Origin: Nannochloris sp. 'desiccata'
Lineage: Eukaryota; Chlorophyta; Trebouxiophyceae; Chlorellales; Chlorellaceae
Length of the DNA: 64,000 bases
Reading direction: 5' to 3'
Assembly (NCBI GenBank): GCA_019044685.2
Contig: JAGTXX020000017.1
Span: forward strand, 62,001-126,000
The notes beneath the pieces were generated by a model. It was not told the origin of the DNA and searched no databases. It saw only the letters and a list, made by a program, of their open reading frames with translations. This document shows positions 26,419-39,600 of this stretch, piece by piece (position 1 is the stretch's first letter; each line of letters begins with the position of its first letter). A program made the position numbers and the translations under genes.

Positions 26419-26986
26419 GATGAAGTAGTTGAGCCTGCAGAAAAGGAGAGGAGGTCGGGACGTTGTCAGGATCATTCCGAAAAATAACAATGATGAAAAG
26501 TTCACAGCCGGATGCGGCAGGGCGTCATCGCTGGGTTCTATGCTTCTGAGATAATTATCAAGAAGAGAAAACGAACCACGCGCCGGGCTCTACAGTGCCG
26601 GAGAGGAAAAACCGCGTCTTTGAAAAAACTGAATTGAATTAGGTATTTTGCGGGCAGCACAGACGTGTTGCAGCGGCGCCCTAGCTTATTTTAGGACCAG
26701 AAAAATAGGGGCTTACCTTTTTTGGATTATATTAGGTGACCTAGCGGCTTAGGCTAAGCCGCTTAGCGGCTTGTTTTAATTCACTTCGTTTTCGCGAGCG
26801 AGATTGAGGTACAACTGCTATTTGTACCTTCAATCAATACTGCAAGGTGAGAAACCGTGCCTGTTTACATTAGTTCGCTACATTCAAGGACCAATTTTGT
26901 CCTTTATACTAGTACCTGGATTGCTACCATTTCTTACAATTGAAGAGGCATACTATTCAAACAATAATGCCGCTGGTAACTACCAA
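26419..26986. other. Intergenic region upstream of H2A.Z
   Basis: 568 bp between the H2A.Z start and the end of the next minus-strand gene; holds the palindrome listed at 26743. No gene seen. Confidence 0.4.
26743..26772. repeat. Perfect inverted repeat plus third copy, AGCGGCTTAG
   Basis: AGCGGCTTAG, one base, then CTAAGCCGCT (26743-26763): 10-bp arms with a 1-bp spacer. A further AGCGGCTT follows at 26765-26772. It lies about 325 bp upstream of the H2A.Z start. Could be a protein-binding site or a chance cruciform. Confidence 0.6.
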
Positions 26987-27735
26987 TCATCCACTTCCAC
27001 CACCACCGCCGCGGTTCTTTGTCCGCTTTTTCGACCGTCCGCTGGCTAATAAATCCGCATGCATGGATCCTATATTGTTTCTCTTCTTCCCTTTACCTAT
27101 TGCCGTGCCTCTACCTTCACTTTCATCGCTGCTACCCTCTTTATCGACTTTAATTTGAGCACTATTGCTATTTTTATTGCCACCACCACTGTTCCAAAAT
27201 CGACTGTTTGTAGCATTCAGCTCCTCTTTCCCTAACCCTGTTCTACTTTTAGAGGACATGAGCACTTTCCGACCGAGCCTCTGTTCTACTCCAGCAACTC
27301 CTGTCTGTAATTTTCAGAAAGGAAAGGCATCATTGATAAGCAATAAGAAGGCAAGAGGTGGTTGAGGAGAAGGAATTAATAGATACTTCTACGTAAGGGG
27401 TTGTACGTGATTTTTATCACCTGATGTTTTGATGGAGCTTTCGATCCTAGACCCATATGTTTATTAAATGGCCGAACAGTATTTCCACCATATAATTTCT
27501 GCTTGCTATCCTCGTGCTTTAGCTCCGCCTCAACGTCTTTTATACCGAGCCATCCCGCTGCCTGGAAATAACAGTGGAACAAAAGGTTATTCAGCTAAAG
27601 AGATACATGGACACCATCCTAGTGTATTGATCAATCAATCAACGAGCTTACGATTTCTAAAGCTTGTCCCGAATATCTAATCTCTTCATCGGCTGGATCA
27701 TTCTTAGTTCTCCCCTTTTTCCCTTTTGACGCCAT
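26987..27735 (-). CDS. Unknown small basic protein, probably nuclear
   Basis: Three exons: 27735-27652, 27561-27421 and 27304-26987; about 180 aa; the donors are GTAAGC and GTGATA. It starts MASKGKKGRTKNDPADEEIR. A central conserved-looking block contains NTVRPFNKHMGLGSKAPSKHQ, with an intron soon after; the C-terminal half is Ser/Gly/Lys-rich and ends in a Gly-rich tail after KKRTKNRGG. The pattern (short acidic-basic head, GLG-x-K-x-P box, low-complexity basic tail) recalls small nucleolar or rRNA-processing proteins, but I do not recognise the family. Divergent from the gene at 28017 (281 bp). Confidence 0.55.
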
Positions 27736-28016
27736 CGAGCATTTTTGAGATCTTTTGATTATTTTCAAAGCATTTCCTTTTGTTGACGGGATCTGAAAGG
27801 TTCAAACTTTGGAGACAACTTTGGCCATCGTTGGGCGCAATTCAAACGCAAAACTAGGTCAAAGTAGCATTGCCTCTCCAAATTCCACAATTTTTCCAAA
27901 TATTTGAAAGTATAAATACTCTACAATGATTTATCAATATAGCCAACATGCACAATAATCCCTGATACTCCAACAAAGCGTGTACTGCTATTTTGAATCC
28001 ACAACATTCTGGCTCG

Positions 28017-30655
28017 ATGAATACGCACACCCTGGTCCTCATTCAGGACCACAGAGGCAGATATCTGCAAAGTAAAGATACCGGAATGCTTGTTTTTGGT
28101 AGCGAGGGTGACTCATTCATGCTCTGCACGTTGGTGGGTCGGAGCAACTGCTTTGCTTTCAGGCATCTTTTTAGTCAGAATTGGATCTCCTTGGAGGCTG
28201 ATAAACTCGTACTAGGGCCGCATCCTGCTGCATTAGAGTTTTTTACCGACCTGGGGAAATGTGCGTGCCTTCTCATCTTCCTTTCACAACTGCATTGCTC
28301 GATCACATGATTGCTCAAAACTCTCTACTTTTAAAATTTCAAATCTGCAGGCGTAGCTTTTAGGCTGCCAACGGGTGCATTCCTCACAAGTCATCGGTCT
28401 TCAGGCGACTTAACTGCCCTGCGAGGCCCTTTAAGACAAGACAAGGCCCTCAAACTTTTCACTATAGTCGATGTCGCTGCCCCTCCACATTCCCTCCTCT
28501 CCTGGCCTATCCGCTGTCACTTAATAACACAACAAGACGGTCTATACATTTCTACAGCCACAGGAAAATTAGCTGCAAATGCTGAAGTCGCTTGCTGCTC
28601 TGAAGAGCTTATAATTAATCTCGGAGGAAGGGTCGCACCGGCAACTTCCCACGGAGCTGCTGCAATTGGGCGCTGTAGTCTGTGGAACTCAAATGCCACC
28701 CATCTAGCTTCTTTAGAGCCATCTACATCCCAACTTATCATGCAGCCGCAACATGCGTGCACTGGACGTGAAGATTTTAAGCTCCATTTATTTAAATACA
28801 ATGAAATAGTGCTTACCCAGCAAGACAAAACAACAAATCCTGCCGCTGCCCCGTCCACATGTACAAACACCTGTATTAATACTGATGAAGAAAAGACTGT
28901 AGAGTCTGGCGTTGTATGTCGCTGGCCTTCTGTGAAATGTATTTTGGGTGAAAGACCTACTAAACTTATTATAGAACTCGCTTCTAGCCCTTGTTTTATT
29001 ATAACTGCTCATGGACAGCTGATCGGATCTTCCTCCGACACTGGCACCCTCACTGCTGCTTCCTTTTCTTCATGTTCTTTCTCTGGAGGGGCTGGCGGTC
29101 CCAATAGACAACTTAACGCTCAGTCTTGGCAATTTGAACACCATGGAGACTCTACTTATTCCATTAAAAACACTGGTACTAATAAATTGCTGTACGTCAC
29201 TGAGGCAGGTGCCCTAAAACTTGATGGAAATGAGCCTTTGTTCCCAGATTCAAGGATTTTATTTAATATAGAGCTAGGATGGACAAAGGTTGAAAGTAGA
29301 GAACGCTCTGATTTAGGCGATTCGCCTTTTGAAAGCTCTCAGAAGGTAGTTAAAACTGAGCAGAGAGAAAAATCGGGAGCATTGGCGTCTTCAGGTCAGC
29401 ACCTTGCCGGTTTCACAATTAAAACAGTTTTCCGATTAGATGGCAAACAGCTATGCTTAACAGCTCTTCCAGATGGAAGAATTGGCACCTGCTATCGTAA
29501 ATCTCAGCCTTCTCGCTGGGAATTGTTTGCATTAGCTGATAGGGAAGCTGTACTGCAAAGCTCAGCACAACCGCTGTTGCGGCTGCCGGCTTTCAACGAG
29601 GAGGAGGACGCACAGCAGCAGCAATCATCAACCATGAGACGTAGTAATAGTTGCCAAGCAATTATGAAAACGCCAGCAGTTGCTGGTTCTTTTTCTATCC
29701 TATCTACAAGTCCATCTACTCTTCCTGGTATCTTAGAACAGGCGGCGTCTGAAGACAGAAACAAAGAAACGAGCGATGAGGACATCGGCGACGGCAGCGG
29801 CGATGAAAATCATGATATAGGAGGAAAGCTTACTCGAGCAATCCCTAGCATGCGTGGAAGACGCTGTGCTAGTGAATCTACATTATTTCATTTACAGGGG
29901 AACAGCAGCACGAAGACAAAAGAGCCAACGTGGCTTGCTGACCTGCGTAAAACGCAAACCCAACCTTCAGGCTGGGATGTCCGTTCCGCGGCAACCATGC
30001 AAGAACAATCATGCCACACCTTGTGTGCTGCAGCTCTCGGCGATTTTTGCTGTACTTTAAACCCGCAATCGCCCAAAAGTTTAGATTGTATGCATCCTGA
30101 AGATCTAATTGCCTCTGCAGAGTCGCTTCCTGATGAGATTAAACATCAAGTTGTGAAAAAATTAGCCTTACTGACGGCACCGCCTGCTGCTGCAAAGTTA
30201 AGTTTTCAGCATCTAAGCAAAGCTGCAGTGCATGGAAACGCGCCTGAATGGTCTAAAGATTTGGTCATAGAAGATGTGGATGCAGATATGTTGCCTGAAG
30301 AAGTAGCAGAGGTACGAAATTAAATATATTCTGTCTCTCTCCCCCCTTTCTCTCTCTCCCGTCACAAAGATGTTGATTTAGTCCTTCGTTTTTTTCTCTA
30401 TTTTTCTGATTGCAGAGCTATGCATGTACGGCATGCCAAGGTTCTAGCGGATTACTACTTCCCCTAGATCCAGAAATCAACCCTCGCCACCACAAATTCC
30501 TTGAAGCAATGAGCAGAAGGCAATTTGGAGGCATTCGGAGACGGCACCGTGCTGGCGGTGGTCATCCCGACGCCATCTCTAATAGTCTTCAAGTGGCCAA
30601 GAATGGCATATTGTTTCTTGGTGTATTCAGAATATTGAGTGTCTTGATGAAATAG
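28017..30655 (+). CDS. Unknown ~800-aa protein with possible beta-trefoil repeats
   Basis: Exon 1 28017-28260, exon 2 28351-30311, exon 3 from 30416; frame holds across both introns (about 814 aa if it ends at 30655). The N-terminal ~400 residues contain several units of the form LIQDHRGRYLQSKDTG, GAFLTSHRSSGDL and ITQQDGLYISTATGKLAAN, reminiscent of fascin/actin-crosslinking beta-trefoil repeats; this is pattern-based only. The middle (about 400-650) is Ser/Gln/Asp-rich and probably disordered. Near the end a YACTACQ di-Cys begins what may be a zinc-binding module. The 3' end is ambiguous: see the separate entry at 30586. Function unknown. Confidence 0.6.
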
Positions 30656-30963
30656 AGAAACCATTCATTTGCCCTGTATTAATATGTAATTTGTGTAAAG
30701 TAGAAGAATCTGTTAAAAAGGTATCTAGAGGTCGGTAAGTTGCCTCTTCTCAACACCACTCATCTCACTTTCACTACAATCACTTGGACATTTACCTTAA
30801 ACTGTCTAATTAATTAAATAAGTAGCGACTGATTTCCAGCGCATGCAAAACCTCTTCCCTAAAATATGTCAAAGACAAAGAAAATAATATTTCTTTCAAA
30901 GGTACGAGCACGATATCACTGGGCAGCCAACTATGCCAGAAGCTAGTGATCCTCCAGAGATGA
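30586..30963 (+). other. Possible alternative 3' exons of the 28017 gene
   Basis: In another frame, 30586-30734 is open and protein-like, with Cys pairs in FICPVLICNLCK. It ends in a strong donor (GGTCG|GTAAGT). An acceptor at 30838-30839 then continues the same frame from 30840 to a TGA at 30961-30963. A candidate acceptor (CTAATAG) precedes 30586 in the right phase for exon 2. Either alternative splicing, a missed intron or an indel separates it from the exon at 30416. Confidence 0.4.
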
Positions 30964-30998
30964 ATAGATAACACAGCTGCAGGTCACTGCCTTCGTCT

Positions 30999-33125
30999 TC
31001 AACTGAGCATAGTTTTGTCTATCAGAAGGCTATCGCTTTCCGAGGGTTGAAAGCTGTCCATGCTGGACACTTCGTCCATCTCAACCCTCCTGTGTATAAC
31101 GAGCAGCTGCAGACGGCGCATGAGCAGGTCGTGCAGGCGTACTCGGTGTTGCGTAGCTTGGACATTGTGCGCATCGATCAGTACAATCAAGAAGAAAGAT
31201 TCAACAATCATCGTTACGCTGTTCACAAGAAGTTGCGCCGTCTCGTTCCATAGCACCACGGTGGCACCAATTAGGAGGCCAAGGATGAGGCACAGGGTGG
31301 CCAGCACTGCCCAGGGCGTAGCACATACCCAGCTTGTGAATGTACTGAGTCGGGTCATTAGATTCGGCTTCAAATCGATCACCTGATTAGTGCATGGGAG
31401 GCCCAACTCCTTGAAGATGGCCTTGTCTTGCTCGATCAAGATATCATACTCCGCTTCGGCTTTCTCTTCCTGGCGGTACAAATTGTACCGCAAGACAGCT
31501 GCATTGAAAGTACCGACCACTCCAGTCCACGTCCCTACAATAAGCCACCAATTATCGCCCCAGCTCATCAGATGACCGATAGCCAACCAAACAACAAACA
31601 AGACGAGCGAGATCAGGGCGGCGTACCCAGACCCAATGAACGATGCATACCTGCGAGGGAGTAGACACAAAATCAAAAGTTAGAAAAATACTCTAGGAGC
31701 AGACACTAGCATCCAGGAGGCCCCACGTAGCAGGGTGCTCATAGGAGGCAACGCCATGAGGGTGTCACTTACCAGTCCAAACTCCTTTCAAACCGATGCT
31801 CAGCTGCCCACTCGATCTTCACAACCTCATTAGGGCCATCATACCCAATGAGCGTCCTAGCGCGGTATTCCACCTCACAGTCCTGGCGGAATATGGCGCA
31901 CATACACCTCTCAATGAAATTTGTATGGCGGTTCCGTGCGAGTGTCAGGAGAGAGGTAGACAAAGTCTGCTGGAGAGCTGTGCACGTGTTTAACCAAAGC
32001 TGCCAGTTGTTGGAAAAATTATACCTGCAAAATCGGGAAATGGGAGAAAAAAAGTTTTTATTTATTTTTCTTTTTAGGCGAAACCCCGTCGACCATGAAA
32101 GAACAACGAGTAGAGTAATTGGAAACCGAAAGCCCACTCTCTCCTATTCACGTACTTTGGGCCTAACGCGATCCAAACCACCATTCCGATGACAAAGGCA
32201 ATAAGCATCCAAATGCTGCCCATCACATCTGCAGTAATCACGATAACCCTGTCAATAAAGTCCTCTGGAGCTAGTGAAATGGCATCGCCAATAGCATCGA
32301 GCTCTCTTGCAGCCCCCTCGAGATCGTGAAATACGGCTGGTTTTGTCTTCCAGGTAACTTGGAAGCTGTCGCTGCTTTTTAAATTTGTTGATGTCTGTAT
32401 GGCCATGTGAGAATGGCCACGTGAGGATAGCCGAGCCAGCTCTGCGCTTGAGAGCTTGGCGATGTTTAAGCTGCGCTCGCTGTGCAGGGCCCTGGCAGCG
32501 GTCTCCAAGCGCTCTTGCTCAATCAAGAGGCGGAAGCACTTTGTGATTGTGTACGAACGTGAGCGAAGGAGGGCAATGATGCGAAGATGCTCTCGGAAAT
32601 CGTTCATTTGCTGCCGCATAAGGATCATGTCGGAAATGTAGCACTGCGTGATTATGCAAGGAAAAGGGGTCAAAGAGGAGGAAAGGAAATGGCGAAGTAT
32701 AAAGATGGTTAAATCACTTCACACAAGATGCATACACTACAAACATATTTTACTTTACACACCTGGATTGAGGAGGCATCCTGAAGGATGATCTGCCAAA
32801 GGTCGGGGCCTCCTGTCACTGCACCGGCGATTGCCCACCCTGTGATGGCTGCCAGAACGCCGCCGAAAAACAAGCGAGAGCCTGCGACGTCGACTGCTTG
32901 ATCCAGAGCACGGCCGGCGGCGGCTTCTTTTTTCTCTACACTGTATATGGTACCCACAAGCCTCTCAGTCATGGAGTCGTGGTTTAGAGGGACCAATTCA
33001 ATATCAGCGGTATGCTTGCGGCAATCCCTCGTCCACAGCTCGACACAACTTCCAACCGCCTGTGGGTCTGCAGCTTCTGCGACGCCTTCACGTCGCCCTA
33101 GAGCGCATATATCATTCCAGACCAT
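30999..33125 (-). CDS. FET4-like low-affinity iron permease
   Basis: Four exons: 33125-32763, 32643-32156, 32024-31773 and 31650-30999; every junction restores family sequence; about 584 aa. Duplicated architecture of the Iron_permease family (fungal Fet4): a hydrophobic helix, then DLWQIILQDASSIQ|CYISDMILMRQQ; later IALGPKYNFSNNWQLWLNTCTALQQ, the second half-repeat; then SWGDNWWLIVGTWTGVVGTFNAAVL. About seven membrane segments. Fet4 imports Fe(II), Cu and Zn at the plasma membrane with low affinity. The cytosolic loop with DLEGAARELDAIGDAI is normal. It is divergent from GOGAT, which needs Fe-S clusters. The family is best known from fungi and bacteria, so an algal copy invites a transfer question. 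Upstream exons cannot be excluded. Confidence 0.82.
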
Positions 33126-33637
33126 CTTGACCGGCGTGACCGCCGTTGGTGGCAATCAATTTGCAGGAAGTTCAAGCCTGGTCGAAGGGAAAAGGCAGAG
33201 AAGATAAAGCAAAGTTTGAGAAGTAGTCGTAGAAAGTTACTGCGGCTCATACATTAAAGTAGAAGCCACTGCTCGCTGCGTGTTTGGCGTACTCTCATCG
33301 TGTTTCAGAATATTCAAGTGCAAATGAAAGCAATGAAATTTGTCCATCTTGTATAAATATATGTAAAAGCATCTATTAACGTAACAGATGAAAAGCAGCA
33401 AATCTCTTTCCGATCGGAGCAGGATTCGCGAAATCAAACTTGAAGTGGGTCCAAAAAAAAAATGTGACAAATGTTGCGGCCCCCCTCGGAGGGCCTCCCC
33501 CTGGCTAACACTGCGCAATCAAGGCAAGCTTCATCAACAATCAATTCATATATAATTGATAGTAATAAGTATAGAAAGTTCCTCATCCTGCCATATAACG
33601 CTGTCTTTTAGCGTTGGCAGAAAGGATCGAAATCTTG
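33126..33637. promoter_or_regulatory. Divergent intergenic region (FET4-like / GOGAT)
   Basis: 512 bp between divergent starts, with an A run at 33453-33461. No element identified. Confidence 0.3.
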
Positions 33638-36600
33638 ATGCCAGTTGGGGTTTACAGGCCGCAGGCCAGCAGCCTGCCGGCTTATCGCCCTGCTTTTAGA
33701 TCGGTAGCGCCCCATCTAGGCTCGAGCAGTTTGGGTTTGCGCACCCAGTACGTTGGACTTCGCAAAGCCCTTGGATTGCGCCATCATAGCTTTACGGCCG
33801 CCGCCCAACCATGCACGTTACCCCGCTTCAGACGCGGTGCCTTACAAGTAAGTAACTAAAATACGATACATGGGGCGCATACGGGCCGATTTCAATTTGG
33901 GTTTTAGCCGCCAAGGCTAAAAGCATGAAAACATGATTACAATGAAGAAGCTGAGGTAACCTACTTCATCTGCCAACTATTTCCAAATTAACCATATACC
34001 CAATATCATGCAGGTCTTTAGCAAGCACTCCGACATCCCAGAAGCCAAGGGCTTGGTAAGTTACCCTTCTCAACCTCCATGCACCTCGATTTAACTCCGC
34101 TCCTTTTTAAAATACTGAACTCTCTGATTAAATAACCAACTATACTCCCCCTTATTCTTACTGCAGTTCAATCCCGAGAACGATAAGGATGCTTGTGGAG
34201 TGGGTTTCATCGCTGACCTGTCCAAAGAGCCTTCTAGAAAAACTGTCTCTGATGCATTGGAGATGCTGGTAAGAATGACTCACCGTGGTGCTTGTGGTTG
34301 TGAAACAAACACCGGTGATGGTGCAGGTATTCTTGTAGCTATTCCTCACCTCTTCTTCTCTGAAGTTGTTGAACGAGACTCTGGTTTCAAATTGCCTCCC
34401 AAGGTAGGTTGATCAATATTATAAAAGAAATACTCCACTGCTAATTTTTTTTACCCCTCCTTTTAGACTTTCTAACCCAATATTATTTTGTCTGCACTAT
34501 AACAGGGTGACTATGCTATCGGTATGACGTTCCTTCCCAACGATCCCAAGAAATACGAACAAGCTAAACTCTGTGTCGAACAAGTCGCTGCTAATCAAGG
34601 CCACACTATTCTTGGCTGGCGCTCTGTTCCTACCAAGAACTCAGACCTCGGTGAGTCTGCCATCAAGACTGAGCCTAAAGTCGAACAGTTCTTTGTCACC
34701 CGTGCTACCACTGATTCCGCTATTAAAGCTGGTACTGAGCAACAGATGTATATTTTGCGTAAATTGTTGGAACAACGCTGGCGTATTACCGGTCTGACTG
34801 ACGATGATGCATACGTGTGCTCTCTTTCTTCCCGTACTATCGTCTATAAAGGGCAGCTTACTCCTGAGCAGGTATCCACCTACTACCCTGACTTGAAGTC
34901 TGATCGGTTTACCTCTTATATGGCCTTGGTTCACTCCCGTTTCTCGACAAATACTTTCCCTGCCTGGCACCGTGCTCAGCCTATGCGCATGCTAGGCCAC
35001 AATGGTGAGATTAATACCTTACGCGGTAATGTTAATTGGATGAAAGCACGTCAAGGTGTCATGAAATGTGAAGAAATGGGCCTTTCTGAACGTACCCTTC
35101 AAAAATTGTTGCCCATTGTTCCCAAGGCGCAATCTGATTCCGGAGCCTTTGACTCCGTTTTAGAGTTATTGGTCCGTTCTGGCCGTGATTTACCTGAAGC
35201 GACCATGATGATGATTCCTGAAGCCTGGCAGAATGATGCTTTGATGAGCAGAGAGAAGAAGGATTTTTATAAGTTCCATTCTGCTATTATGGAGCCTTGG
35301 GATGGTCCCGCTTTAGTGTCTTTCACTGATGGTCGTTTCATTGGTGCTACTCTAGATCGTAATGGTCTTCGTCCCGGTAGATATTACATCACCAAGAGTG
35401 GCCGTATTATTATGGCATCTGAAGTTGGTGTTGTTGATGTCGATCCTGCTGATGTTGAAAAGAAAGGAAGATTGATGCCTGGTAATATTTTCTTGGTAGA
35501 CTTCGATGCTCATGCGGTCATTAATGACGCTGATATGAAGAAGAAATATGCTACTGCAAGGCCTTATGGAGACTGGCTTGAGGAAGAGATTGTCCAGCTA
35601 AAAGATATTTTGGAAAGCGTTCCAAAAAGCGTGCTCAGCGTGCCTGCTATTTTGGGCGCGTCCTCTGCTCCTGCAGCTACTGCTGCTGCTAGTAATGGTA
35701 ATGGCAATGGGCATTCTCCTATTAATGCTCCTGTTGGTTTACAGCGTCTCCTTGCCCCTCTTCGGGCCTTTGGCTACACTGTCGAGACAGTCGAGAAGCT
35801 TTTACTTCCCATGGCCAAAGCTGGCGCTGATCCTTTGGGATCTATGGGTAACGACGCACCTCTTGCTGCCATTAGTCAACGTCCTAAACTCATGTTTGAA
35901 TATTTCAAACAACTTTTCGCTCAGGTCACCAACCCGGCCATTGACCCTCTCCGTGAAAAGTTAGTCACCTCAATGCGTTGCATGGTCGGCCCTGAAGGCG
36001 ACGTGACTCAGACAGTACAAGAGCAAGCACGTCGTTTGGATCTCCCTCACCCTTTGTTAAAGCCAGAAGAGATGGAAGCAATTAAAGAAATGAGTTATCG
36101 AGGTTGGGTCTCTAAAACAATTGATATTACGTGGCCTGTTTCTGAAGGTCAAGATGGCCTTGTTCGTGCTTTAGATCGTATTTGCAGTGAATGTGCTCAA
36201 GCTATTGATGATGGGTTTGATTTCTTGGTTCTTTCTGATCGTGCTGCTGGTCCAGATCGTGTGACAGTGCCCTCTTTGATGTCTGTCGGTCGAGTGCACC
36301 ACTACTTGGTAGAGCTTCAAAAACGTTCTCGCGTTGGTTTGCTTTTGGAAACTGCTGAAGCTCGTGAAGTACATCATTACTGTTTGCTTATTGGATACGG
36401 TGTTGATGCCATCTGCCCTTACCTTGCTATGGAAACTGTGACCGCTTTGCAAGAAGACGGTCTGATCCCAGCAAAATTATCCCGTGAGGAAATTTTAAAG
36501 AGTTACATTAAAGCTTCCACTGATGGCGTTGTTAAAGTTATGGCCAAGATGGGTATCTCCACTGTCGCCAGTTACAAGGGGTCTCAAATTTTCGAGGCTC

Positions 36601-39600
36601 TTGGTGTGAGCCCTGACGTTATTCGATCTTGCTTTGCCGGTACCGCCTCCCGTGTTGGTGGTGTTGGCTTTGCCCGTATTGCTGCTGATCAGTTGGCTTT
36701 ACATCATCAAGGTTATGGCTTGGTTGGTGCTGTGGATAACCATGTATTATCTGATCCTGGTGATTTCCATTTCAGATCTACACCAAACCATGAAGTACAT
36801 TTGAACGATCCCATTGCAATGGCAAAGCTGCAGGAAGCTTCCCGTACTGGAAGTACCGCTGCCTACAAGGAATACGCTGCCATTACTCAAGAGTTAAATA
36901 AGCGAATCAATTTACGTGGTATGCTGCGCTTTAAGCAAGCTGATAGTGGATCTGTCCCTATCGAAGAAGTCGAATCCGCTGCTGAGATTTGCAAAAGATT
37001 CGTTACTGGTGCCATGTCTTATGGATCTATCTCTTTGGAAGCACATACCACTCTTGCTATCGCTATGAATACTCTCGGTGGCAAGTCAAATACCGGAGAA
37101 GGTGGTGAGAATCCAGCTCGTTTAGTACCCAATGCTGATGGCACGAATAACCCGATGAGATCTTCAATCAAACAAATCGCTTCTGGTCGTTTCGGTGTGA
37201 CTGCCCACTATTTGACCAACGCAGATGAGCTGCAAATTAAAGTCTCTCAAGGTGCAAAGCCCGGTGAAGGTGGTGAATTGCCTGGTGGTAAGGTGCAAGG
37301 TGACATTGCAAAGACGAGAAACTCAACTCCTGGTGTTGGTCTTATTTCCCCGCCACCCCATCACGATATTTACTCTATCGAAGATCTTGCCCAGCTTATT
37401 TACGATTTGAAGAGTTCCAACCCTACGGCCCGTGTCTCTGTCAAGCTTGTGAGTGAGAATGGTGTCGGTGTTGTCGCGTCAGGTGTGGTCAAGGGCCATG
37501 CTGACCATGTTTTGATTTCTGGACATGATGGTGGTACAGGTGCCGCCAAGTGGACTTCTATTAAAAATGCGGGTTTGCCTTGGGAGCTTGGTCTTGCTGA
37601 GACACATCAAACGCTTGTAGCGAATGGTCTCCGTGGGCGTTGTGTGGTGCAGGCTGATGGTCAGATGAAGACTGGCAGAGATATCGCCGTTGCTGCACTT
37701 TTGGGCGCTGAAGAATTTGGATTTGCTACCGCTCCTTTGATCGCTATGGGATGCATTATGTGAGTTGCTTGTTTTTTTGACTGTTTTATTTTTTAGAAAA
37801 TGAAGCTACCATTGACGTTTATTTTGGCTAAAATAAATATTATTGACTTTATTTTTATTATAAAATTTAACCCCCTTGCTTGCCTTTTTTCTTTTCTTTT
37901 CTCCTTCTCAGGATGCGTAAATGCCATACCAATACCTGCCCAGTTGGTATCGCTACCCAAGACCCTGTCCTCCGTGCCAAATTTGCTGGTCAACCTGAAC
38001 ACGTCATCAATTTCCTTTGGCTTGTAGCTGAAGAAATGCGTGAGCTCATGGCAACGATGGGATTCCGTACAATCAACGAGATGGTTGGTCGTGCAGATAT
38101 GCTTGAAGTAGACCCTGAAGTGATCGCATCAAACCCTAAACTGGGAGATATCGACCTGTCCCGTGTCCTTATCCCTGCTGCATCTCTCCGCCCTGGTACT
38201 CCTCAAACGTGCGTTGAGAAACAAGATCATGGCCTTGATACCGGGCTTGACGAGAAATTAATTGCCGCCTGTGCTGATGCCCTTCCTGCTAATCAAAGCA
38301 CTGCTCCTCACCCTGTGACTGTCTCCATGCCGGTGATCAATACTCATCGTGCTGTGGGAACTACCTTGTCTCATGAAGTAAGTCGTCGTTTTGGAGAAGC
38401 TGGCCTTCCTAGGGACACCATACAAGTTAATTTGACTGGCCATGCTGGTCAGTCCCTGGGTGCCTGGGTTTGCTCTGGTATTACCATCAGACTTGAAGGT
38501 GATGCCAATGATTATGTTGGTAAAGGTCTTTCTGGTGGTGTTCTTGCTGTCTACCCACCCGCGACCGCTACTTTTAAACCTGAAGAGAATGTTATTGTCG
38601 GGAATGTCTGTCTTTATGGAGCCGTCAAAGGTGAGGCGTATTTCAGTGGAATTGCTGCAGAAAGGTTCTGTGTACGTAATTCTGGTGCACAGGCTGTTGT
38701 TGAAGGTGTTGGTGACCATGCTTTGGAATACATGACTGGTGGAACTGCGGTCATTCTTGGTAAAACTGGAAAAAATTTCGGTGCCGGAATGAGTGGTGGT
38801 CTTGCTTTTGTGTATGATCCTGATAGCCGTTTAGGTAAACTGTGCAATGTGGACGTATCTTCTGATCTTTTCCCTGTTGATGAAGAAGCAGATCTGGCTT
38901 TACTTCACTCTTTGGTCGAAAAACACGCTCAGTATACAAAGTCCCCTTTGGCAACGTCACTTCTTGCTGATTGGGGTCGTTCTGTTCGCAGTTTTGTCAA
39001 AGTATTCCCTCATGAATACCGCCGTGCGTTGGATGAAGCTGCGAAACTTGCTGCTGCACGTAAAGACGAAGAAGATCTCCTTGCTGGTGTTAATCTTAAT
39101 GTTGATGCCTTTGAACAACTCAAGTCGTTGGCGATGGAGGTAGTGAAGGCACCACCTGGTCCTAAATCACCTGCTGCCTTTGCTTCTGCTCGCAGAGCAG
39201 TTGAAGCTGCTACCACTGCAGCCGCTGCGAACGGTTCCGCACCCACGCTTGATGCTCAAAAGGAATTTGCAAAGTTACTGCACAACGCCTCTGCGGGTCA
39301 GCCTGTCGGCGGTTGGCCCGCTGTTTGGGAAGCTGGTCGTCCTACTGTTCTTCCTGATGGTACTGCACAAAAGAATCGTGGATTTGTGTCTTATGAACGT
39401 TCTCCTATGCCCTATCGCCCTGTTGAGGAACGCATGGAAGACTGGGGCGAGGTGCATGCTCATTTACCCAAGGCCGAGCAAGCAGATTTACTCAACACAC
39501 AAAGTGCTCGTTGCATGGATTGCGGAACCCCTTACTGCCTTAACCGGACCACTGGTTGCCCTCTTGGTAACTTGATTCCCGAGTGGAATACTCTGGTCTG

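Noticed and set aside
38258..38719. Antisense ORFs within GOGAT and other large genes
   Set aside because: Shadows of biased codon use in the coding strand; no domains.
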